Positions 1 through 8,082 of a DNA stretch of 64,000 nucleotides are shown piece by piece; within the stretch, counting starts at the first letter, position 1; each line of letters begins with the position of its first letter. The notes beneath the pieces are model-generated. The model was not told where the DNA came from and did no database searches. It saw only the letters and a program-made list of their open reading frames with translations. This DNA is from Bradyrhizobium neotropicale (lineage in GTDB: Bacteria > Pseudomonadota > Alphaproteobacteria > Rhizobiales > Xanthobacteraceae). The translations under genes and the position numbers were made by a program. Where the stretch lies: contig NZ_LSEF01000047.1 in NCBI RefSeq assembly GCF_001641695.1, positions 110,273 through 174,272 of the forward strand, given 5' to 3'.

Positions 1-239
1 GGGTTCGGATGGGTCTCATCGAGCCATTCGATGATGGCGACCGACTGGGTCAGCACCGCACCCGCATCGCTCTCCAGTGCCGGCACAAGCCCCTGGGGGT
101 TGATGGCGAGATAGGCGGGCGCGCATTGCTCGCCCTTGCGCAAATGATGCGGCAGATGCTCGGCGCCGAGCCCCTTCAGGTTCAGTGCGATCCGCACGCG
201 ATAGGCGGCGCTGGAGCGGAAATAGCCGTGCAGCTTCAT
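1..239 (-). CDS. Maleylpyruvate/maleylacetoacetate isomerase (zeta-class GST), 5' part only
   Basis: The first 79 codons of a glutathione S-transferase-fold isomerase; the gene runs off the left edge. The N-terminus reads MKLHGYFRSSAAYRVRIALN, and the SS-x-x-YRVRIAL glutathione-site signature is typical of zeta-class GSTs (maleylacetoacetate and maleylpyruvate isomerases). INPQGLVPAL and the Q-S-x-AIIEWL segment follow, as in this family. The start at 239 is preceded by a GGGAGGG ribosome site. It diverges from gentisate 1,2-dioxygenase, whose product maleylpyruvate is the substrate of the glutathione-dependent isomerase, so a maleylpyruvate role is inferred. A maleylacetoacetate isomerase of tyrosine breakdown cannot be excluded from this fragment. 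Confidence 0.8.
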   Translation of the reverse strand, partial: MKLHGYFRSSAAYRVRIALNLKGLGAEHLPHHLRKGEQCAPAYLAINPQGLVPALESDAGAVLTQSVAIIEWLDETHPN

Positions 240-265
240 CGGAACCCTCCCTCTCTTTTTAGTCT

Positions 266-365
266 GTCATTGCGGGCGACGCGCCAGCGTCGAGCCCGGA
301 ATCCATAACCACCATCGGGAGTATGGATTCCGGGCTCGCGCCTTGCGGCGCGCCCCGGAATGACG
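266..365. repeat. Dispersed inverted repeat, family A
   Basis: Roughly 100-bp imperfect inverted repeat. Its arms contain CCCGGAATCCAT / ATGGATTCCGGG and it ends near CCGGAATGACGG. The same arms recur at 29611-29717, 48478-48584 and 53158-53264, always between genes. It can fold into a long hairpin. It looks like a small non-coding chromosomal repeat of the kind common in Bradyrhizobium. No coding capacity is seen. Confidence 0.85.
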
Positions 366-386
366 GCGTCTAGCATTCATCACTGA

Positions 387-414
387 TTGACGCTACCCAG
401 ATCGTAAGTATACT
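387..414 (+). promoter_or_regulatory. Predicted sigma-70 promoter of gentisate dioxygenase
   Basis: TTGACG at 387-392, a 16-nt spacer, and TATACT at 409-414, 32 nt before the start codon at 446. The -10 lies within the small palindrome AGTATACT (407-414), which could also be a regulator site. Prediction from sequence match only. Confidence 0.5.
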
Positions 415-445
415 GTCAAATTAGAAAACAAACAGGAGGCGCGCC

Positions 446-1486
446 ATGGAAGCCGTGACCAAGACGCCGGAACGCGAGGCGTTCTACCGGAAGATCGACG
501 GCGAAAATCTCACCGCGCTCTGGACTGTCATGAGCGACCTGATCACGCCGGAGCCGAGGAGCGCCTGCCGGCCGCATCTCTGGAAGTTCGACGTCATCCG
601 CGACTACATGACAGAAGCCGGCAAGCTAATCACCGCCAAGGAAGCCGAGCGGCGCGTGCTGGTCCTGGAAAATCCGGGCCTGCGCGGGCAATCCAAGATC
701 ACGACGTCGCTCTATGCCGGCGTGCAGATGGTGGTGCCCGGCGACGTCGCGCCCGCGCACCGGCACAGCCAGTCGGCGCTGCGCTTCGTGCTCGAGGGCA
801 AGGGCGCGCACACCGCGGTCGACGGCGAGCGCACCGCGATGGAGCCCGGCGACTTCATCATCACGCCGTCGATGACCTGGCACGATCATTCCAACGAAAC
901 CAACGAGCCGATGTTCTGGCTCGACGGTCTCGACATCCCCCTGGTGCAGTTCTTCGACTGCTCCTTTGCGGAAGGCTCCAAGGAGGACCAGCAGAAGATC
1001 ACGAAGCCGGCCGGCGACAGCTTTGCCCGCTACGGCCACAATCTCTTGCCCGTCGACGGGAAGCGGAGTTCGAAGACCTCGCCGATCTTCAGCTATCCCT
1101 ATGCCTACACCCGCGAGGCGCTGGAAAGCGCCAAGGCGCGCGAGGAGTGGGATGCCTGCCACGGCCTGAAGCTGAAATTCAGCAATCCCGAGACCGGCGA
1201 TTTCGCGATGCCGACCATCGGCACTTTCATCCAGCTGCTGCCGAAGGGTTTTACGACCGCACGCTACCGCTCGACCGACGCGACCGTGTTCTGTCCGATC
1301 GAAGGCAAGGGTCGCACCCGCATCGGCGAGGCGACGTTCGAGTGGGGCCCGCGCGATCTGTTCGTGGTACCAAGCTGGCACTGGGTCACGCATGAGGCCG
1401 ACGCGGACGCCGTGTTGTTCAGCTTCTCCGACCGCCCCGTGCAGCAGAAGCTCGATCTGTTCCGCGAGGATCGCGGGAATGCGTGA
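446..1486 (+). CDS. Gentisate 1,2-dioxygenase
   Basis: Bicupin ring-cleavage enzyme that opens gentisate (2,5-dihydroxybenzoate) to maleylpyruvate with a single Fe(II) and O2; cytosolic. It is 346 residues, the normal length. The N-terminal cupin carries the metal-site motif HRH at residues 105-107 in HRHSQSALRFVLEG, followed by GDFIITPSMTWHDH (H146, H148). A second, degenerate cupin follows around residues 240-330 (PIEGKGRTRIGE, FVVPSWHWVTHEA). AGGAGG lies 8 nt before the ATG. It diverges from a GST-fold isomerase that would take the next step, so the two probably form a small aromatic-catabolism unit. No fumarylpyruvate hydrolase is visible here. Confidence 0.92.
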   Translation: MEAVTKTPEREAFYRKIDGENLTALWTVMSDLITPEPRSACRPHLWKFDVIRDYMTEAGKLITAKEAERRVLVLENPGLRGQSKITTSLYAGVQMVVPGDVAPAHRHSQSALRFVLEGKGAHTAVDGERTAMEPGDFIITPSMTWHDHSNETNEPMFWLDGLDIPLVQFFDCSFAEGSKEDQQKITKPAGDSFARYGHNLLPVDGKRSSKTSPIFSYPYAYTREALESAKAREEWDACHGLKLKFSNPETGDFAMPTIGTFIQLLPKGFTTARYRSTDATVFCPIEGKGRTRIGEATFEWGPRDLFVVPSWHWVTHEADADAVLFSFSDRPVQQKLDLFREDRGNA

Positions 1487-1498
1487 GGGCTTACCTTC

Positions 1499-1590
1499 GT
1501 AGGGTGGGCAAAGGCGCACCTGCGCCGTGCCCACCATTTCCCTGCGAATGAGGTGGACGCGGTGGGCACGCTGCGCTTTGCCCACCCTAC
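1499..1590. repeat. Dispersed inverted repeat, family B
   Basis: Begins GTAGGGTGGGCAAAG and ends with its complement CTTTGCCCACCCTAC, a hairpin of about 90 bp. Relatives lie at 31251-31344, 33744-33834 and 42347-42434. Here it sits between convergent genes and could end transcription from both sides. Confidence 0.85.
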
Positions 1591-1611
1591 GGGTCCGTCG
1601 TCCCGGCGAAG

Positions 1612-2436
1612 CTATCGCCAGTGCAACAGCTTCGTCTCGAGCAGATTGATCACCTTCCCGACCGCCAGCCCGAACACCGACAGGATCACGACGCCCGCAA
1701 GCAACTGATCCGTCTGCATGAGATTGCCGGCCTGGAGCACGAAGGCGCCGATGCCGTATTGGGCGCCGATCATCTCGGCACTGACGACCAGCAGCAGCGC
1801 GACCGAGGCGGTGATGCGGAAGCCGGCGAGGATCGAAGGCAGCGCGCCCGGCCAGATCACCTTCCGAACGATGGTGGCGAACGGCACATTGAAACTCTGC
1901 GCCATGCGGATGAGATTGCGCGGCACGGCATCGACGCCGCTATAGACCGAGATCGCGGTCGAGAAGAACACGCCGAGTGCAATGGTCGCGATCTTCGGCT
2001 CTTCGCCGATGCCGAGCCAGAGGATCAGCAGCGGCAGCAGCGCGATCTTCGGGATCGGGAACAAGGCGGAGATGAACGTGATGCCGACACTGCGCGCAAG
2101 GCGCGACAGGCCGATGGCGAAGCCGACGGCCACGCCCGCCGCGGTTCCCAGCAGCCAGCCGACACCGATGCGCAGCAGCGAAGCGGAAAGGTGCTGCCAG
2201 AGCGCCCCCGAAATCGCGAGCTCATAGATCGCGCGCGCGATCGCCGACGGAGCTGGCAGGAACAGCGGATTGACGAGACCGGCACTGCCGGCCGCCTGCC
2301 ACACCGCGATGACGAGCGCGAGCGCGATCCAGCCGCCGAAACGGCTGCTCGCGGGCACGAACCCCGCGCCGCGGAAGCGGACGCGCCGGGTCGTTTCGTC
2401 TTTCGCCGATGTTTCCGCTGCCGCACGATCAAGCAT
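1612..2436 (-). CDS. ABC transporter permease, TauC/SsuC/NrtB type
   Basis: Inner-membrane permease of an importer in the nitrate/sulfonate/taurine family. About six hydrophobic segments are visible, starting with GGWIALALVIAVWQAAGSAG. The family's EAA-type loop region is at VPRNLIRMAQSFNVP ... IWPGALPSILAGFRIT, the ATPase contact. The start taken here (ATG 2436, 274 aa) overlaps the ATPase stop as ATGCTTGA, suggesting translational coupling. An ATG at 2457 would add seven residues and is equally well spaced from a GAGG. It is the last gene of the FAD oxidoreductase - binding protein - ATPase - permease operon. The substrate is not recognisable from sequence. Confidence 0.88.
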   Translation of the reverse strand: MLDRAAAETSAKDETTRRVRFRGAGFVPASSRFGGWIALALVIAVWQAAGSAGLVNPLFLPAPSAIARAIYELAISGALWQHLSASLLRIGVGWLLGTAAGVAVGFAIGLSRLARSVGITFISALFPIPKIALLPLLILWLGIGEEPKIATIALGVFFSTAISVYSGVDAVPRNLIRMAQSFNVPFATIVRKVIWPGALPSILAGFRITASVALLLVVSAEMIGAQYGIGAFVLQAGNLMQTDQLLAGVVILSVFGLAVGKVINLLETKLLHWR

Positions 2437-3202
2437 GCTGGACCTCGCGCTCGGCATCGATCGCCTCGTTACGGATCAGCGACCAGATCTGGTTCTGGAG
2501 CGCGAGCAGCTTTTCCCGCGCCGACGTCTCACCACGCGCCGCGCGCGTCATCGGCACGGTGACGACTTCGCGAATACGCCCCGGCCGCCGCGACAGCACG
2601 ACGATGCGGTCGGCGAGCCGCGCCGCCTCTTCGAGATTGTGCGTGACGTAGACCGCGCCCATGCCGCCGTCGGCGAGCAGGCGGACAAAATCTTCCATCA
2701 ACAGCTCGCGGGTCTGCGAATCCAGCGCCGACAGCGGCTCGTCCATCAGGAGAATGGCGGGCTTGACGGCGAGCGCGCGCGAAATGCCGACGCGCTGGCG
2801 CATGCCGCCGGAAAGCTGCTTCGGATAGGTCTTGCGGAAATCGGTCAGACCCGTGCGCCGCAGGGCATCGTCGACCAGCGCGCGGCGCTCGGCCGACGAG
2901 AGATGGGTGTGCAGCAGCGGGAATTCGACATTCTCCTCCACCGTGGCCCAGGGCAGCAGCGCAAAGTCCTGGAACACGAAGGTCAGCGGATTGAGACTGT
3001 CCGCCGGCGGCGCCCCGCGCAGCTCAGGCGCCCCCGAGGTCGGCTGCAATAACCCGCCGAGGATCGACAGCAGCGTGCTCTTGCCGCAGCCGGATGGCCC
3101 GACGATCGCCACCACCTCGCCCGCTCCGACCGTGAAGGAGACGTCGTCGAGCACGGCGAGGTCGCCGAAGCGGTGGGTGATGTGGTTGGCGATCAGGTCC
3201 AT
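2429..3202 (-). CDS. ABC transporter ATP-binding protein, TauB/SsuB type
   Basis: ATPase of the importer, 257 residues from the ATG at 3202. Walker A GPSGCGKS is at residues 35-42, the Q-loop in FVFQDFALLPW, the signature LSGGMRQR at 130-137, Walker B LLMDEP at 151-156, and the H-loop in VYVTHNLEEA. An in-frame extension to 3322 exists but reads through a dispersed repeat and is not coding. It overlaps the permease by 8 bp. The FQDFALLPW...ENVEFPL stretch is typical of taurine/sulfonate/nitrate-family ATPases. Confidence 0.92.
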   Translation of the reverse strand: MDLIANHITHRFGDLAVLDDVSFTVGAGEVVAIVGPSGCGKSTLLSILGGLLQPTSGAPELRGAPPADSLNPLTFVFQDFALLPWATVEENVEFPLLHTHLSSAERRALVDDALRRTGLTDFRKTYPKQLSGGMRQRVGISRALAVKPAILLMDEPLSALDSQTRELLMEDFVRLLADGGMGAVYVTHNLEEAARLADRIVVLSRRPGRIREVVTVPMTRAARGETSAREKLLALQNQIWSLIRNEAIDAEREVQHA

Positions 3203-3223
3203 GTCACACGCTGCTCCCTGATC

Positions 3224-3360
3224 CGTCACCCCCGCGCAACGGCGAAGTCGTTGTCGCTGGAGGTGCCGGAGCGAAGCGGAGGCCTCGAAGGGCGACGGCC
3301 GCGCCGCATCCCGGCCGTGCATCCTTCGAGGCTCGCTTCGCGAGCACCTCAGGATGACGG
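3224..3360. repeat. Dispersed inverted repeat, family D
   Basis: Contains GAGGTGCCGGAGCGAAGCGG at its left and ATCCTTCGAGGCTCGC ... CACCTCAGGATGACGG at its right, which pair as a hairpin. The left edge also carries CGCGCAACGGCGAAGTCGTT, shared with 47897-47925. It fills the gap between the binding-protein and ATPase genes, so the operon transcript must pass through it. Other copies are at 27871-27994 and, rearranged, 53327-53444. Confidence 0.8.
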
Positions 3361-3382
3361 GGATGGTTATTCGCCTGAGGCA

Positions 3383-4387
3383 TCAATCCGCCTTCACAAA
3401 ATCCTTGGCGATGATCGCGTTGGCATCGAAGCCCTTGTCGGCAAAGCCCTGCTGCTGCAGCCACTTGATCTGGTTGTCGACGTTCTTCACATCGAGCTTG
3501 CCGTCCGGATCGATATAGGCGCAGTTGCCGACCACCTGCTCGAGCGGCAGATTGGTGTATTTCGCGATGATCTCCAGCAGCGGTTTTGTCCGCTCGTTGA
3601 TCGGCACGACGCCGTCCTTCATGGCGGCGAGGATCACGTCGTGATATTCGCGGTCAGCCTTGGCGAGCGCGCCGAGCAGCTTTGTGACGAGTACCTTGTT
3701 GGTGAGCGTCTTCGGCGAAGCGAATATCGCGCCCAATTGCCAGGGCGTCTCGTCGCCGACCCAGCCCAGGAATTTCGCGCCGCCCTCATCCATCAGCTTT
3801 CGCGCGGTCGAGACCGGAAGCAGCGCGGCATCGACCGTCTCGCCCTTCAGCGCCGCCGCCGCATTCGACAGCGATTGCAGCGGCACAATCTTCACGTCGG
3901 CGAGCTTGAAGCCGTATTTGTCCGCGAGCAGGCCGAGCGAATAGTGGAAGGAGGAGCCGACCTGCGTCACCGCGACCCGTTTTCCGGCGAGGTCCTTCGG
4001 CGACTTCAGCCCGGCGGCATAGGCGTTGTTGCTGGCGAAATAGCCGATCAGGGGATAGCCGGCCTTCTCGCGGCTCATGCCGCCGATCACCGTCAGCGTG
4101 CCCTTGCCGGCAAGATTGTAGAGGCCGGCGGTGAAGGCGGTGATGCCGAAATCGACGTCGCCCGAGGTGGTGGCAACCGCAATCGGCTGCGCCGCATCGA
4201 AAAATTTCAGCTCGACCTCTAGGCCGGCCTCGCGAAAGTAGCCCTTGTCCTGCGCGATGAAGACGGGCGCGGACGAAGACAGTCTGAGCACGCCGATCTT
4301 GGCCTTCAGCGCCTCCTCGGCCTGCGCCGATCCAATCGTCGTCAGCGCCAACAGAACAGCTACTGCGAACCGCGCAACCCAACCCAT
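3383..4387 (-). CDS. ABC transporter substrate-binding protein, NMT1/SsuA type
   Basis: Periplasmic receptor of the importer, 334 residues with a signal peptide (MGWVARFAVAVLLALTTIGS, cleaved near AQA-EE). The mature start KAKIGVLRLSSSAPVFIAQDKGYFREAGLEVELKF is the hallmark of the NMT1/THI5-like family (sulfonates, nitrate, pyrimidine precursors, some aromatics). ATG 4387 is preceded by GGAG. It is 19 bp downstream of the FAD oxidoreductase gene. The ligand is unknown; co-transcription with an oxidoreductase hints at an organic molecule oxidised inside the cell. Confidence 0.88.
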   Translation of the reverse strand: MGWVARFAVAVLLALTTIGSAQAEEALKAKIGVLRLSSSAPVFIAQDKGYFREAGLEVELKFFDAAQPIAVATTSGDVDFGITAFTAGLYNLAGKGTLTVIGGMSREKAGYPLIGYFASNNAYAAGLKSPKDLAGKRVAVTQVGSSFHYSLGLLADKYGFKLADVKIVPLQSLSNAAAALKGETVDAALLPVSTARKLMDEGGAKFLGWVGDETPWQLGAIFASPKTLTNKVLVTKLLGALAKADREYHDVILAAMKDGVVPINERTKPLLEIIAKYTNLPLEQVVGNCAYIDPDGKLDVKNVDNQIKWLQQQGFADKGFDANAIIAKDFVKAD

Positions 4388-4406
4388 CCGGCTTCTCCGT
4401 CGTTTC

Positions 4407-5783
4407 TTACAGCCCTTCGGGCACGGTCTGGTCCCGCCCGATGAAGGCGCCCTGTTGTTTCAACGTTTCCTGCAATTTTTCAACCGGGATGTCACGCGGG
4501 ATCCGGTTTCCGGCGAGCGCCAGCGCGGCGGCGGAACCGGCCGCCTCACCCATGACGAAACAGGCACCGGAGACCCGCGCCGCCGACTGCCCCTCATGGG
4601 TCATCGAGGCGCAGCGGCCGGCGACCAGAAGATTGTCGACGCCGTCGGGCACCAGCATGCGATAGGGCAGCTCGTTATAGCCGCGCGACTCCGGGATCGG
4701 CGGGAAGGTGAAGACGACGTCGCCGGGAACATGAGCCTCGATCGGCCAGCCATTGACGCCGATCGAATCCTCGAACGAGGCGCAGCCGAGCACGTCCTCG
4801 CCGCTGAGCTGATAGCCGCCCTTGATGCGGCGGGTCTCGCGGATGCCGAGCTGAGGCGGCAGGTCGACGATGTAGGATTTTTCAAAGCCCGGCACGGTGC
4901 GCAGGAATTCGAACGCGGCGAGCGCCTGCTTGCGGCCCTCGATCTCGCCGCGGGTGAGATCGTCGGGCTCGATGCCGTTGATGGCGTGGCCGTCCTCGCG
5001 CGCTACTTGCGTGAAATTCACCCGCCATTCGATCCCTGATTTCTGCGGCCGCACGATCGCGCTTTTGCGCGGGAATTTGTGCGTGCCGGCGGCGATGGCC
5101 ATTTCCATCAATTGCGGGATGGTCCGCCAGGCCTCGCCCGCCCGCTCGGGATCGATGCCGTTGAGACGGAGCATCATCGACGGGTAGAGCGGATGGCCAT
5201 GCGCGTCGCCGACCTCGAACGGCGCGCCCGCCCAGACGGCGAGATCGCCATCGCCGGAGCAGTCGATGAAGATTTCAGCGCGAACCGCCTGCCGCCCGGC
5301 CTTGGTCTCGACCATCAGCGCGTCGATGCGGCGGTCGTCACCCATCACCACGCCGGCGCCGAGGGCGTGGAAGAGGATGTGCACCTTGTGGCTTGCAAGG
5401 AGTTCGTCGGCCGCGATCTTGTAGGCGGCGGTGTCATAGGCCTGCGCGAAGACCTTGCCGAGGATCAGATGCGGAGCGTTCAGGCCGTTCAACCGGTCGA
5501 TCCGGGCGAGCAGCTCGGAGGCCATGCCCTGCACCAGGCGGTGGGCCTTGCCGTAGACATTGCCATGCAGACCGCAGAAATTGGTGACGCCGGCTGCGGT
5601 GCCCATGCCGCCGAGAAAGCCGTAGCGCTCGATCAGCAGCGTCCGCCGCCCCGCGCGCGCGGCTGATGCCGCCGCCACGATGCCGGCCGGTCCGCCGCCG
5701 AGCACGACGACTTCATACTCGCCGTAGAGCGGCACCTGGCGTGCTGGTTCCTCGATCGTCGTGGCCCGCATGGCGCGTCCCAT
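4407..5783 (-). CDS. FAD-dependent oxidoreductase (FAD-dependent/thiazole-like family)
   Basis: 458 residues. The dinucleotide-binding motif VVLGGGPAGIVAAASAARAG is near residues 27-46, followed by ERYGFLGGMGTAAGVTNFCG, a glycine-rich segment typical of the PF12831 FAD oxidoreductases. The C-terminal FAD loop reads NLLVAGRCASMTHEGQSAARVSGACFVMGEAAG. The substrate cannot be named. It is the first gene of an operon with an ABC importer and diverges from a LysR regulator 100 bp away, so the four genes probably import and oxidise one compound under LysR control. The start at 5783 has AAGGA upstream; an alternative ATG is at 5771. Confidence 0.82.
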   Translation of the reverse strand: MGRAMRATTIEEPARQVPLYGEYEVVVLGGGPAGIVAAASAARAGRRTLLIERYGFLGGMGTAAGVTNFCGLHGNVYGKAHRLVQGMASELLARIDRLNGLNAPHLILGKVFAQAYDTAAYKIAADELLASHKVHILFHALGAGVVMGDDRRIDALMVETKAGRQAVRAEIFIDCSGDGDLAVWAGAPFEVGDAHGHPLYPSMMLRLNGIDPERAGEAWRTIPQLMEMAIAAGTHKFPRKSAIVRPQKSGIEWRVNFTQVAREDGHAINGIEPDDLTRGEIEGRKQALAAFEFLRTVPGFEKSYIVDLPPQLGIRETRRIKGGYQLSGEDVLGCASFEDSIGVNGWPIEAHVPGDVVFTFPPIPESRGYNELPYRMLVPDGVDNLLVAGRCASMTHEGQSAARVSGACFVMGEAAGSAAALALAGNRIPRDIPVEKLQETLKQQGAFIGRDQTVPEGL

Positions 5784-5883
5784 CCCTGAAAATCCTTTGC
5801 TTGGGCCCGACTATGAATTAACGCGGGTGAGGCTACAATCCACCAAAATACGCGATCAGTTTTCGCGAATCGAGAAAGGTCGA

Positions 5884-6765
5884 ATGGACATACTGGTGAA
5901 CCTTCAGGCCTTCCTCGCCACCGCTGATGCGGCCGGCTTTTCCGCCGCCGCGCGAAAGCTCAACGTCTCGACCTCGGTGGTCGCCAAGCGCGTCACGCAG
6001 TTGGAGGCGCGGATCGGCACGCCGCTATTCCACCGCTCGACGCGGCAATTGCGGCTCACCGAGGCCGGTCAACGCTATGTCTACCGCGCACGCGGCGTCG
6101 TCGCCGACGCCACCGACCTGCTGTCGCGGATGGGCGAGAAAGGCCACGACCTCGTCGATCACCTGCGCATCAAGGCGCCGACCTCGCTCACCGTGGCACG
6201 GCTCGCCGACGCCTTCAGCACCTTCCAGACCAAGAACCCGCGACTGAAACTCGAGATCGTGCTGATCGATCGCCCGGTCGATCCGGTGACAGAGGGCTTC
6301 GACATCGCCATCGGCGCCTTCCCGCATTCATTCGGAGGTGTCGTCGACGAACCGCTATGTCCGCTGAAGCGGCTGCTCTGCGCTTCACCCGCCTACTTGA
6401 AGAAACACGGCACGCCAAAGCATCCGCGCGACCTCGTCGATCATCGCTGCCTCAGTTTTCTGCCGACCGGCCCCGAATGGATTTTTGACGGACCGCGGGG
6501 TCGCATCAGCATCCAGGTCAGTCCGCTGCTCGCCTCCAACGAGGGACATGTGCTGGCGCGCAGTGCGATCGCCGGCAATGGCATCGCGCTGATCTCGCAT
6601 TATCTCGTCGCGGATGCCTTGCGCGCCGGCACGCTCAAGCCGGTGCTGCGCGACTTTCCGATTCCCGAGCTGTGGGTGAAGGCCGCCGTCCCCGAGCGGC
6701 GGCGCAATGCGGCCGCGGTGCAGGCGCTGCTCACCCAGCTCAAGACGTCGCTTGCGGCGCTGTGA
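5884..6765 (+). CDS. LysR-family transcriptional regulator
   Basis: 293 residues. The N-terminal winged helix-turn-helix reads MDILVNLQAFLATADAAGFS, with AARKLNVSTSVVAKRVTQLE as recognition region, then GTPLFHRSTRQLRLTEAGQRY. A LysR substrate-binding domain fills the rest. The start at 5884 (AAAGG 5 nt upstream) gives the normal N-terminus; a longer in-frame reading from 5761 would overlap the divergent FAD gene. The 100-bp intergenic space contains TTCGCGAA at 5862-5869, a possible part of its operator. It most likely controls the divergent FAD oxidoreductase/ABC operon. Confidence 0.9.
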   Translation: MDILVNLQAFLATADAAGFSAAARKLNVSTSVVAKRVTQLEARIGTPLFHRSTRQLRLTEAGQRYVYRARGVVADATDLLSRMGEKGHDLVDHLRIKAPTSLTVARLADAFSTFQTKNPRLKLEIVLIDRPVDPVTEGFDIAIGAFPHSFGGVVDEPLCPLKRLLCASPAYLKKHGTPKHPRDLVDHRCLSFLPTGPEWIFDGPRGRISIQVSPLLASNEGHVLARSAIAGNGIALISHYLVADALRAGTLKPVLRDFPIPELWVKAAVPERRRNAAAVQALLTQLKTSLAAL

Positions 6766-6831
6766 TACCGTCGCGCTGCTGTCACAACATGGCGGTTGCT
6801 CCAGGCCATCGGACCTGAGAGAAGAGGCGCC

Positions 6832-7104
6832 ATGGATTCGACGCTTTTGAAATTCGCTCTTCCTGCCCTGATCGCCGTCCTGATGTCTGCCGGTCCCGCC
6901 TCGGCGCTGGAGCAGAACTGCCGCTTCATCCAGGCCAAGGCCGATCGCGAAGCCTGCTACAAGCGCCAGGAGGAAGAACTGGCCGCGCGGCGCAAACCCG
7001 CGACGCCGACCGACGAGAGCAAGACGCTCGAATCGGTGCGGCAGATGCGCCAGGACGACGAGGCCGTATATCGCAGCATCCACGGCATCTGCCGCGGCTG
7101 CTGA
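6832..7104 (+). CDS. Small exported cysteine-containing protein, unknown function
   Basis: 90 residues. A signal peptide (LLKFALPALIAVLMSAGPAS, cleavage after SALA-type site) precedes a short charged mature part. Cysteines stand in EQNCRFIQ, EACYKRQEEE and HGICRGC, so two disulfides are possible in the periplasm. GAAGAGG precedes the ATG. It ends 13 bp from the convergent enoyl-CoA hydratase. No family recognised. Confidence 0.7.
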   Translation: MDSTLLKFALPALIAVLMSAGPASALEQNCRFIQAKADREACYKRQEEELAARRKPATPTDESKTLESVRQMRQDDEAVYRSIHGICRGC

Positions 7105-7117
7105 GCAGCCGACGCGG

Positions 7118-7921
7118 TTACGCCTTGCGCGGCTCCCAATTCCCCGCGCGCTTCTCGGCGAACGATGCCAGCCCTTCCGCCGCTTCCGCGCTCTGGCGTT
7201 TCACTGAATGCAGGTGCACGAGCCGCTTGTAAGCCGCATCATCCACGGCCATTCCGCCGAACGAGCTCTCCAGCGCCAGCCGCTTGGTCTCGGCCATCGC
7301 CTCCGGTCCGTTGGCGAGCAATTGCTCGACCACCTTGGCGCCGGCGGCATCGAGATCGGCAAGCGGCACTACGTCATGGACGAGGCCGATGCGGCGGGCG
7401 TCCTCGGCGCCGAAACGCTCGCCGGTGAGCGCATAGCGGCGCACCTGCCGCACGCCGATGGCATCGCAGAGCTGCGGGATGATGATCGCGGCAGTCAGGC
7501 CCCAGCGCACCTCGGTGATGGAGAACAGCGCGTTGTCGGCCGCGATCACGACGTCGCAGGCCGCGATCACGCCGGTACCGCCACCAAAACAGCCGCCCTG
7601 CACCAGCGCGACCGTCGGAATCGGCAGCGTGTTGAGCCGCTGCACTGCCTCGAACGTCGCCCGGGACGCCGCCTCGTTCGCCTCAGGCGATTGCGGCCGC
7701 ACGCCGTTGATCCATTTGAGGTCCGCGCCGGCCTGGAAGTGCTTCCCGTTGCCCCGCAGCACCACGACGCGAAGGCCGGGCTTCTTGCCGAGATCGTCCA
7801 TGGCCGCGAGCACGCCCGCGATCAGCGCGCCGTCATAGGCGTTGTTGACCTCGGGCCGGTTCAAGGTGACGGTCGCGACGCCGCGCGCATCGAGGGTCCA
7901 CAGGACGGGGCTGGCGGTCAT
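7118..7921 (-). CDS. Enoyl-CoA hydratase/isomerase family protein
   Basis: Crotonase-fold enzyme, 267 residues from the ATG at 7921 (GGAGGATC just upstream). The N-terminal strand is VATVTLNRPEVNNAYDGALI. The CoA/oxyanion-hole segments are GKHFQAGADLKWIN and QGGCFGGGTGVIAACDVVIA. The C-terminal LASFAEKRAGNW is common in this family. An upstream in-frame extension to 8164 is spurious. A methylglutaconyl-CoA hydratase-like activity is possible but cannot be fixed from sequence. It stands alone, diverging from the ketopantoate-reductase-like gene. Confidence 0.88.
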   Translation of the reverse strand: MTASPVLWTLDARGVATVTLNRPEVNNAYDGALIAGVLAAMDDLGKKPGLRVVVLRGNGKHFQAGADLKWINGVRPQSPEANEAASRATFEAVQRLNTLPIPTVALVQGGCFGGGTGVIAACDVVIAADNALFSITEVRWGLTAAIIIPQLCDAIGVRQVRRYALTGERFGAEDARRIGLVHDVVPLADLDAAGAKVVEQLLANGPEAMAETKRLALESSFGGMAVDDAAYKRLVHLHSVKRQSAEAAEGLASFAEKRAGNWEPRKA

Positions 7922-8082
7922 CGGTGATCCTCCGGTCGTTTGTTTGCCGCGCACTATGGCCGAGGCCGCGCGTCCTGATCCATATCTTTCCGTGGTGGGG
8001 CGGTCGCGCCCATCGCATGGCGGGTTGTGCCATGCTGGGGTCGGGCAGCAGGCACGGGATTCCAGGGACGGGACATCACACC

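Noticed and set aside
626..1585. 319-codon minus-strand open frame
   Set aside because: Antisense to gentisate dioxygenase and continues into a dispersed repeat.
3203..3322. N-terminal extension of the ABC ATPase
   Set aside because: It translates a family D/E repeat; the ATG at 3202 gives the usual start for this family.
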